NCBI GenBank assembly: GCA_902492005.1
Contig: CABUJV010000040.1
Coordinates: 1-18,171 of the forward strand
DNA length: 18,171 nucleotides
Origin: an uncultured Eubacteriales bacterium
GTDB taxonomy: Bacteria > Bacillota > Clostridia > Oscillospirales > Oscillospiraceae
Direction: 5' to 3'
A program made the translations under genes and the position numbers. Positions 6,562-11,542 of this stretch are shown here, one piece after another; the first letter of the stretch is position 1, and each line of letters begins with the position of its first letter. The notes below the pieces were generated by a model. That model ran no database searches and was not told where the DNA came from. It saw only the letters and a program-made list of their open reading frames with translations.

Positions 6562-6933
6562 TTACTCGTTGCCCTTCCAGAAGCCGTGGAGATTGCACAG
6601 CTCATAGGCGGTGACGGGAGTCTCGGAGCTCACCTTAAGCACGGGCTCGTCGCCGGGCTTAGGCAGCTTGAAGGTGACGGTGTCGCCGGAGGCGGCGGCG
6701 ATGAGCTGGATGTAGTGCTCCTCCAGCATGGGGTGGATGACGGAGCCGACCTGGACGGAGACCTCCTTGCCGTCGCGGCTGACGGCGGGGACGTGCTTCT
6801 CCAGCGCGCCGTCGGTGGTGTTGGGCACCAGTTCATCCATCTTCTGACCGCAGCAGAACAGAGGCACACCCTTGTCGACCAGTTTGAACGCTATGTTGCC
6901 GCAATGAGCGCACCGATAAAGTTTCAGTTCCAT
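6562..6933 (-). CDS. dfx: Desulfoferrodoxin (superoxide reductase, 2Fe type)
   Basis: Reduces superoxide to hydrogen peroxide without making oxygen. Of the 123 residues, the first 36 form a desulforedoxin-like Fe(Cys)4 site (Cys8, Cys11, Cys27, Cys28). The rest form the neelaredoxin-like catalytic centre with EKHVP (Glu45, Lys46, His47), His67, His73, and Cys113-x2-His116. All expected ligands are present. The start at 6933 follows an AGGAGGG site (9 nt). It sits between perR and rbr in the same direction and has its own well-formed promoter whose -35 overlaps the perR stop codon, so it can be expressed independently of perR. Confidence 0.96.
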   Translation of the reverse strand: MELKLYRCAHCGNIAFKLVDKGVPLFCCGQKMDELVPNTTDGALEKHVPAVSRDGKEVSVQVGSVIHPMLEEHYIQLIAAASGDTVTFKLPKPGDEPVLKVSSETPVTAYELCNLHGFWKGNE

Positions 6934-6974
6934 AAGTTAAGCCCTCCTAATTGTAATATTTTTCTATTCTTGCC

Positions 6975-6992
6975 TGTGCTTACTGTAGCACA
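6975..6992. promoter_or_regulatory. Inverted repeat over the -10 of the dfx promoter
   Basis: TGTGCT (6975-6980) and AGCACA (6987-6992) are exact reverse complements 6 nt apart and straddle the predicted -10 (6982-6987). Position suggests a repressor site. The sequence does not resemble a Fur or PerR box, so the regulator is unknown. Confidence 0.35.
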
Positions 6993-7010
6993 TTCCTTCG
7001 GGAAAATCAA
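6982..7010 (-). promoter_or_regulatory. Sigma-A type promoter for dfx-rbr
   Basis: TTGATT (7010-7005) and TACAGT (6987-6982) on the minus strand are 17 nt apart. The -35 overlaps the perR stop codon (7009-7007). Predicted start is near 6975, giving a leader of about 40 nt. Confidence 0.65.
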
Positions 7011-7393
7011 TGCTTTTTCGTGCAGTGGAGACAAATGCCGCTGAACACCAGTTCGTGCCGCTCTATCTCGTGACCGCTGGCGGCGGAGATCCGTTTGTCC
7101 AGCTCCCGGTCGTAGGGCAGGCCCTCCAGATCGTACACATGGCCGCAGCAGCGGCACTGAAAATGGGGGTGGGGGCAGACGTTGGCGTCATAGCGCTCCA
7201 CTGGGAATGCCATCCGGGTAATACTGCCCTCATCCGCCAGCAGATTGAGGTTCCGATAGACCGTTCCCAAACTCAGGCCGGGGTTTTCCGGCTTCAGCCA
7301 GTTGTAGATCATCTCCGCAGTGGGATGCTGGTCCGTCGCCATCAGGGCCTGATAAATAAGTTCCCGCTGGCGGGAGTATCGTTTTCCCTTCAT
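7007..7393 (-). CDS. perR: Fur-family regulator, PerR type
   Basis: A 128-residue DNA-binding repressor. The winged-helix segment HPTAEMIYNWL...LGTVYRNLNLLADEG (23-56) and the dimerisation half are typical. The five regulatory-metal ligands of PerR align: His23, Asp69, His75, His77 and Asp88 (in YDL). The structural zinc site is complete with Cys80, Cys83, Cys121 and Cys124. The aspartate at the position of Bacillus PerR Asp104 favours PerR over Fur, and the neighbours (superoxide reductase, rubrerythrin) agree. The N-terminus is shorter than Bacillus PerR (about 145 residues). The start at 7393 has a GAGGTG site about 6 nt upstream. Its promoter (7444-7472) has an AT-rich repeat over the start of transcription, suggesting autoregulation. 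Confidence 0.9.
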   Translation of the reverse strand: MKGKRYSRQRELIYQALMATDQHPTAEMIYNWLKPENPGLSLGTVYRNLNLLADEGSITRMAFPVERYDANVCPHPHFQCRCCGHVYDLEGLPYDRELDKRISAASGHEIERHELVFSGICLHCTKKH

Positions 7394-7418
7394 AACTCAC
7401 CTCTGGGTCACTTTAATT

Positions 7419-7437
7419 AATAATCATTCTTGTTATT
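7419..7437. promoter_or_regulatory. Candidate autoregulatory Fur/PerR operator
   Basis: AATAA (7419-7423) and TTATT (7433-7437) form an interrupted inverted repeat, preceded by the palindrome TTAATTAA (7413-7420), within a very AT-rich tract directly downstream of the perR -10. The match to a consensus Fur or PerR box is only partial; location is the main argument. Confidence 0.35.
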
Positions 7438-7443
7438 GATTGC

Positions 7444-7472
7444 AGTATAACAGGAATCATTTTTAATTGCAA
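7444..7472 (-). promoter_or_regulatory. Sigma-A type promoter for perR
   Basis: TTGCAA (7472-7467) and TATACT (7449-7444) on the minus strand are separated by exactly 17 nt. Predicted start is near 7437, giving a leader of about 44 nt that contains the AT-rich repeat. Confidence 0.8.
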
Positions 7473-7506
7473 GTCTTTTTTCAATTTCCCTAAAAAATTT
7501 TCCGTG

Positions 7507-7534
7507 TGTAACCGTGCTGCCGCCGCGCATACTA
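7507..7534 (+). promoter_or_regulatory. Possible ECF-like promoter motif upstream of the small lipoprotein
   Basis: TGTAAC (7507-7512) followed after 16 nt by ATACTA (7529-7534) resembles, in its -35 half, the motif before the sigma-factor operon (GTGTAACC in both). The -10 half does not match CGT, so the assignment is weak. Confidence 0.25.
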
Positions 7535-7578
7535 ACCATCGGACGGAATGTCTTATTGTATGAATAGGAGGATGCGGA

Positions 7579-7974
7579 ATGAAACGCAATCTGCTCGGAC
7601 TGGCTCTGGCCCTCAGCCTGGTCCTTGCCCTGACCGGCTGTACCAGAGACAAGGCCCCCGACGTGACTCCCAGCCCTTCCACCAGCGTAGCGCCCAGCGT
7701 AACGCCCAGTGTAACGCCCAGCGTAACGCCCGGCGTTACACCCAGCGAGACCCCCGGCCACATCACCGAGACCTCGCCGGCGGTTACCCCCGATTCCACC
7801 GACTCCAATTATGAGGCCGGCGCCGACGGCGCCGTGGAAAACACGGACAACGCCGCGGGCAAAACCGTGCGCAACGCATTGGACGACGCGGGCAACGCGG
7901 TCCGCCGCGGCGTAGACGACGTGGGGCGTGCTGCAAGGGATATCGGCAACGATGTGTCCAACGCTCTGCGCTGA
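7579..7974 (+). CDS. Small Pro/Thr-rich lipoprotein with 11-residue helical repeats
   Basis: A 131-residue protein I cannot assign to a named family. A signal peptide with lipobox ALTGC ends at Cys21, so it should be lipid-anchored outside the membrane. Residues 28-59 are an extended linker of S/G-V-T-P units (a peptidoglycan-spanning spacer is plausible), encoded by 12-bp tandem repeats. Residues 94-131 are made of 11-residue repeats, each starting with Gly (94, 105) or Gly-Arg (116), with hydrophobic residues at the fourth and eighth positions and paired Asp near the end; this predicts an amphipathic helix of the 11/3 type seen in apolipoprotein- or LEA-like proteins. The start at 7579 follows AGGAGG by about 8 nt. 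It is divergent from perR and ends in a 42-bp palindromic terminator shared with the convergent mini-lipoprotein. Confidence 0.85.
   Translation: MKRNLLGLALALSLVLALTGCTRDKAPDVTPSPSTSVAPSVTPSVTPSVTPGVTPSETPGHITETSPAVTPDSTDSNYEAGADGAVENTDNAAGKTVRNALDDAGNAVRRGVDDVGRAARDIGNDVSNALR
7684..7755 (+). repeat. 12-bp tandem repeat in the lipoprotein gene
   Basis: Six consecutive 12-bp units, consensus AGCGTAACGCCC, in frame, each coding for Ser-Val-Thr-Pro or a variant; the last two are more diverged. Such a tract can gain or lose units by slippage without shifting the frame. Confidence 0.85.
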
Positions 7975-8015
7975 ACGAAAAAAGAGAGACGGCATGCCGT
8001 CTCTCTTTTTTCGTT
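7974..8015. terminator. Perfect 42-bp palindrome, bidirectional terminator
   Basis: 7974-7994 and 7995-8015 are exact reverse complements with no mismatch. The GC-rich core (GAGAGACGGC and complement) is flanked by six A on one side and six T on the other, so it works as an intrinsic terminator in both directions. It starts inside the stop codon of the plus-strand lipoprotein and serves the convergent minus-strand unit ending at 8035. Confidence 0.95.
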
Positions 8016-8034
8016 CCGATGTCCCCGCCGTCCG

Positions 8035-8124
8035 TCATGACATGGCGGAGGAACCGGACGCCGCCGGGGCGCAGCCCGCCAGCAGCAGGAGCGCCAGAGC
8101 ATGGGCCATGCCTTTTTTCTTCAT
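8035..8124 (-). CDS. 29-residue mini-lipoprotein, coupled to the WG-repeat gene
   Basis: A 29-codon ORF starting MKKKGMAHALALLLLAGC: three lysines, a hydrophobic core and a lipobox (LAGC, Cys18), then only 11 more residues rich in Ala and Ser. Its ATG overlaps the TGA of the preceding gene as ATGA, and GGGGG lies about 8 nt upstream, so translation is credible. The predicted mature product is a lipid-anchored peptide of about 12 residues. It is followed directly by the bidirectional terminator. I know no family for it; it recalls very small lipoproteins such as entericidins only in general design. It could also be the remnant of a longer lipoprotein cut off by a stop codon. Confidence 0.6.
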   Translation of the reverse strand: MKKKGMAHALALLLLAGCAPAASGSSAMS

Positions 8125-9725
8125 TCTACATCCCCCAAAAGCAGCCAGGGCCAGCAAAAAGCCCAGACGCCGTCCGCATTCTGATAGCCGCAGCCCCAGT
8201 CCTCCAGGACATAGGTGAGCGCCTCCTCCGACGGCTCCAGCTCATAGGTCTCATAGCGGTAATCTCCCGTGCCGTCCCGGAACCCGGCCCGGAGCTCCGT
8301 CCGGCCCGTCTCCGGCGGCACATAGAAAAACAGTGATTCGCAGTCCCCGTAGCCGGCCAGGACCGTTCCGTCCAGAGACGCCAGGGCGTACTGATACTCC
8401 CGCTCGCTCAGCGCCCTTTGCAGGATGACGTACTGCCCTGCCGCCTCCCGCACCACCCCCGCCAGAGGCAGGGGGTAGGCCATACCGTTCTGGTAAAATG
8501 TGGTTTCCTCTCCCCGGATGCGGGACACGGCGCTGCCCCACCAGGTGGTCACCCGCTCCCCGGCGGTAGGCTGGGCCAGCGGCGCGCCATCCCCCCCGTA
8601 GGCTCCCAGCACCGTCACCATGCCGTTTCCGTCTTCGGCGGTGCAGTGGAGGTACCACAGCCCCTCCCGCCCGCCGACGTCATAGCCATAGGAGGCGCCG
8701 CCGCAGGCGATGATCTGCTCCCCCTGGTTGGCCTCCAGCACGAACCTGCCGTCCCGGCCCACCAGGGCGGGCAGGGAGCCGATGACCCGCACCAGAGCCA
8801 TCCCCTGAGAGAAGTTTCCCGCCTGTTCAAACATGGGCTCGATGACCCAGGCGCCGGCCTTGTCGATGTAGCCCCACAAACCGCTCCTGCCATCCTGCAC
8901 GGCGGCCAGCCCCTCATAGAAGGGCTGGGCGGAGAGATAGGGGCCCAGAAGCCGCCGGCCGGTCTGGGCGTCATAATAGTAATATTCCCCCTGATAGGAG
9001 GCGTTCGCCACCATGCCGTCGGACCAGCCGAACAGCTGCGGGGACCAGCCCCCCTCCGACTCGGCCGGGATGGTGAAGCGCACCGCACCGCTCTCGTCCC
9101 ACACCTCGGTCTCGCCGTTTTCCCGGGTGAGCAGCAGCGTATGGCCGTCCGCGGCATAGTAGCTGGTGTAGACCAGCTCCGTGACCCAACTTCCGTCCTG
9201 AGCTGCCGCGCCGTACCGCCACTGCCAGGCCACAGGTCCTCCGTAGTCCGCGTCCGGCTCGCGCTCCACCAGGACGCCCAGCAGCAGCAGGTCCGGCATG
9301 GGGTGGTAGAAGCTGGGGCCGTCCAGATAGCGGTCGCAGGGCGGCCCCACCAGGTCGTATACCGGGTCCACCACCACTTCCCCCGCCCCGGTCACCAGGC
9401 CATATTTGTAGATGTCCACGGGGGCGCCGGCCCCGTCTTCGCCCATATACTTCTCCCGGGCGGGGACCTTCTCTCCCGCAAAGGGATACAGCCGCCCGTA
9501 GTCGCCGGCCGGGATCAGCCGGCCGGTCCACTCCGCATACCGCCTGGTATAGCGGGGGACGTGCCCCTCCTCGTTTGGTTCCAGCTTGGACCAGTCCGTC
9601 TGTACCCGCACGCCGGAGGGGGCGGAGGACCCCGCCGGCGCAGGGGTTGCGGTCTCCCCCGCCTGCCCGCCGGCGCAGCCGGCCAGCAGAGCCAGAGTCA
9701 GCAAAATAGGCGTAATGCGCCTCAT
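8121..9725 (-). CDS. WG-repeat lipoprotein
   Basis: A 534-residue predicted extracytoplasmic lipoprotein: signal peptide with lipobox LLAGC (Cys17), then an Ala/Thr/Pro/Ser-rich linker (about 18-40), then a beta-rich body. WG-type repeats are clearest at 282-315 (GLWGYIDKAGAWVIEPMFEQ followed by F.QGMALV) and weaker at 105-125 (YKYGLVTGAGEVVVDPVYD) and 318-335. The function of WG-repeat proteins is largely unknown; repeat solenoids of this kind are usually thought to bind partners. The start at 9725 has a GAGGTGA site about 7 nt upstream. It lies downstream of the sigma/anti-sigma pair, beyond a hairpin at 9805-9830, and may have its own promoter; TGTAACC occurs at 9794-9788. Its stop overlaps the start of the mini-lipoprotein. 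Confidence 0.85.
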   Translation of the reverse strand: MRRITPILLTLALLAGCAGGQAGETATPAPAGSSAPSGVRVQTDWSKLEPNEEGHVPRYTRRYAEWTGRLIPAGDYGRLYPFAGEKVPAREKYMGEDGAGAPVDIYKYGLVTGAGEVVVDPVYDLVGPPCDRYLDGPSFYHPMPDLLLLGVLVEREPDADYGGPVAWQWRYGAAAQDGSWVTELVYTSYYAADGHTLLLTRENGETEVWDESGAVRFTIPAESEGGWSPQLFGWSDGMVANASYQGEYYYYDAQTGRRLLGPYLSAQPFYEGLAAVQDGRSGLWGYIDKAGAWVIEPMFEQAGNFSQGMALVRVIGSLPALVGRDGRFVLEANQGEQIIACGGASYGYDVGGREGLWYLHCTAEDGNGMVTVLGAYGGDGAPLAQPTAGERVTTWWGSAVSRIRGEETTFYQNGMAYPLPLAGVVREAAGQYVILQRALSEREYQYALASLDGTVLAGYGDCESLFFYVPPETGRTELRAGFRDGTGDYRYETYELEPSEEALTYVLEDWGCGYQNADGVWAFCWPWLLLGDVE

Positions 9726-9804
9726 ATCGGTTCACCTCGCTTGCCTTTATCCTACCATACTCCCTATGGGAAAGCCATATGACAAACGGTTACAATGCGC
9801 AGAA

Positions 9805-9830
9805 GGGTCCCCGGCGCACGCCGGGGGCCC
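9805..9830 (-). terminator. GC-rich hairpin after the anti-sigma gene
   Basis: Stem 9830-9819 with 9816-9805 (12 bp with one mismatch in the minus-strand RNA) about 17 nt after the stop. The tail CTTCT is poor in U, so termination may be partial and some transcripts may continue into the WG-repeat gene. Confidence 0.6.
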
Positions 9831-9846
9831 CTCTCGTTCCGGGCAT

Positions 9847-10968
9847 TCAATCCAGCTCCGGGGAGAGCCGGATGGAGTCCAGCGAAGCCCAGGACACGGC
9901 CCCCTCCCCGCACAGGGCCGCCAGACCGGCGGGGCGGCCGCTGACGAAGATCCCCTGGGCATATACGCCGTTGGTCTCCACATAGTCCAGGGCCCGCCGG
10001 TAGTAGTCGTGCTGTGCGTCCGCCAACCCCCACACCGTCTGGTCCTGATCCATCATATACCGCAGCAGGTCCTTAAAATGGTTCTCATAGTACGTCCCCC
10101 GGTCCGCATCCTCCCGGTGCTGCTCCGGGAACAGCCAAGGGTAGCGCTCCCCCGTGCCGTCCTCGTTATCCGCGATGAACGTGTTGGGGGCAAAGCCGGT
10201 GGGCGGCAGGCGAAAGCCGTCCCCCTCCAGGGTGCGCACCATGACCCAGCACACCCGCAGGTCCGGATGGGCGTCCATCAGCCCGGCCAGCTCGGCCATG
10301 GACAGCTCCCGGTCAAAGGACAGGCACAGCACCCCCCGGGTGTAGTCGGGCAGTTCCCGCAGCTTTTCCGCCGTCTCCGCCGGGCTCTGTCCGGGAGTGT
10401 ACCCCCCGCCGTCCCCTGCCGGCTTCCATTGGTTCAGCGGACAGTAGCCCTCCCAAAAGGCGTCCTCGAAGGACAGGTCCCACAGATGGACCGCGCCCTG
10501 GATGCGGGCGGGCTGTCCGCCGTCTCCGGTCCAGTCGCCCATCTGGAGGGTCACCTCCCACCGGCCCAGGCCGGTGTTCTCGGCATAGGCGCCGTAGCAG
10601 CTCCGGGTCGGGAAAAACAGGGAGGAATAGACCGCCATGGCCTGCCCCAGGTTCTCCCGCTCCGGGTCGTAGAACACAAAGCGGTTGAGCAGCGGCCACA
10701 GCGCCAGCCGCCCCAGGATCAGGAGCACGCAGGTGAGGCTCACCGCCAGTTCCACGGTCTCCCTCCGGCTACGGCGGGCCCGCCGCTTTATCGCCTGGTA
10801 CTCCCCCGCCTCGACCTCCGTCGGAGGCTCCGGCAGGTCCAATTCGTCGTGCTCGGCCACATAGTCGGTGAGCAGCCGGAATTTGGCCAGCTCCTCCTCC
10901 ACCTGGGCCGCCTCCGCCTCCGTGGCCGTCCCCGCCCGGTATCTCTTGTAGAGCTCTTCAAATCTCAT
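9847..10968 (-). CDS. Membrane anti-sigma factor (sigma-regulator type, YhdL-like)
   Basis: A 373-residue protein encoded right after an ECF sigma gene. The cytoplasmic N-terminus (1-68) begins FEELYKRYRAGTATEAEAAQVEEELAKF, a pattern typical of anti-sigma/sigma-regulator N-domains. It ends in a basic stretch KRRARRSRR, followed by one membrane helix (about 72-95) and a large external domain (about 100-373). The external part, with TRGVLCLSFDRELSMAEL and VCWVMVRTLEG, fits the Sigma_reg_C domain of Bacillus YhdL-like proteins. It should hold the sigma factor inactive until an envelope signal arrives. The start at 10968 is preferred over the ATG two codons earlier, which sits too close to GGAGGAGG; the gene overlaps the sigma stop by 11 nt, so production is coupled. 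Confidence 0.82.
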   Translation of the reverse strand: MRFEELYKRYRAGTATEAEAAQVEEELAKFRLLTDYVAEHDELDLPEPPTEVEAGEYQAIKRRARRSRRETVELAVSLTCVLLILGRLALWPLLNRFVFYDPERENLGQAMAVYSSLFFPTRSCYGAYAENTGLGRWEVTLQMGDWTGDGGQPARIQGAVHLWDLSFEDAFWEGYCPLNQWKPAGDGGGYTPGQSPAETAEKLRELPDYTRGVLCLSFDRELSMAELAGLMDAHPDLRVCWVMVRTLEGDGFRLPPTGFAPNTFIADNEDGTGERYPWLFPEQHREDADRGTYYENHFKDLLRYMMDQDQTVWGLADAQHDYYRRALDYVETNGVYAQGIFVSGRPAGLAALCGEGAVSWASLDSIRLSPELD

Positions 10969-11455
10969 AGCCATCCTCCTCCATGATCTGTCTCAGCCGC
11001 TGCCGGGCCCGGCACAGGGCGGTCTTGGCCGCCCCGGGACTCAGGCCGGCCAGCTCCCCCACCCGGACCAGGGGCAGTCCCCCGAAATAGTGGAGGGTCA
11101 GCAGCTCCCGGGGCCTTTCCGGCAGCCTGGCCAGCGCCCGGTAGAGGGAGGCATACCGCTCCTCCCGCAAGATCCCCTCCAGCACGTCGTCCGGAGCGGC
11201 CAGCGGCAGCTCCTCCGGCGGCGCCGGATGCCGCCGCCGTCCCCGGCGCACTTCGTCCAGCCAGCGGTGCCTGCACACCTTCATCAGCCAGTAGCGAAAG
11301 CCGGGCTGTCCCTCCTCCAGGGTAAGCAGGGCGGTCTCGAAGGCGGAGGAGACAATGTCCTCCGCCTGGGCCGGGTCCCCGCACAGGGACAGCGTATAGA
11401 GGAGGGCCGGACGGTAGTGGGCCCGGTAAAGCTCCTCCAGCGCATCGCGGCGCAT
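10958..11455 (-). CDS. ECF-type RNA polymerase sigma factor
   Basis: A 165-residue sigma-70-family protein with only regions 2 and 4. Region 2 (about 8-70) includes YRPALLYTLSLCGDPAQAEDIVSSAFETAL and the DNA-binding YWLMKVCRHRWLDEVRR. A short linker of Pro and acidic residues follows, then region 4 (about 105-160) with LPERPRELLTLHYFGGLPLVRVGELAGLS and the recognition helix GAAKTALCRARQRLR. The start at 11455 follows GGAGGGAGG. Upstream is an ECF-style TGTAAC-N16-CGTTTT element, consistent with self-activation. It overlaps its anti-sigma gene. The signal is unknown; neighbouring genes for surface lipoproteins suggest envelope stress. Confidence 0.93.
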   Translation of the reverse strand: MRRDALEELYRAHYRPALLYTLSLCGDPAQAEDIVSSAFETALLTLEEGQPGFRYWLMKVCRHRWLDEVRRGRRRHPAPPEELPLAAPDDVLEGILREERYASLYRALARLPERPRELLTLHYFGGLPLVRVGELAGLSPGAAKTALCRARQRLRQIMEEDGYEI

Positions 11456-11477
11456 CGTCCTCCCTCCTTCTGTCTAC

Positions 11478-11505
11478 AAAACGTTTCCGGCGGCAAAAGG
11501 TTACA
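11478..11505 (-). promoter_or_regulatory. ECF-type promoter of the sigma/anti-sigma operon
   Basis: TGTAAC (11505-11500) then 16 nt then CGTTTT (11483-11478) on the minus strand matches the AAC...CGT pattern recognised by ECF sigma factors. Only about 16 nt separate the predicted start from the ATG. The -35 lies one base past the U-run of the ygiQ terminator. Confidence 0.6.
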
Positions 11506-11506
11506 C

Positions 11507-11537
11507 AAAAGGCGCGGAGAATTTCTCCGCGCCTTTT
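11507..11537 (-). terminator. Intrinsic terminator of the YgiQ-family gene
   Basis: Perfect 15-nt arms (11537-11523 and 11521-11507) around a single central base, GC-rich core with AAAA and TTTT at the ends. It starts 6 nt after the ygiQ stop and would work in both directions. Confidence 0.92.
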
Positions 11538-11542
11538 CGCAC

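Noticed and set aside
7684..7755. CRISPR array
   Set aside because: The 12-bp units are contiguous, in frame and coding for Ser-Val-Thr-Pro; there are no spacers.
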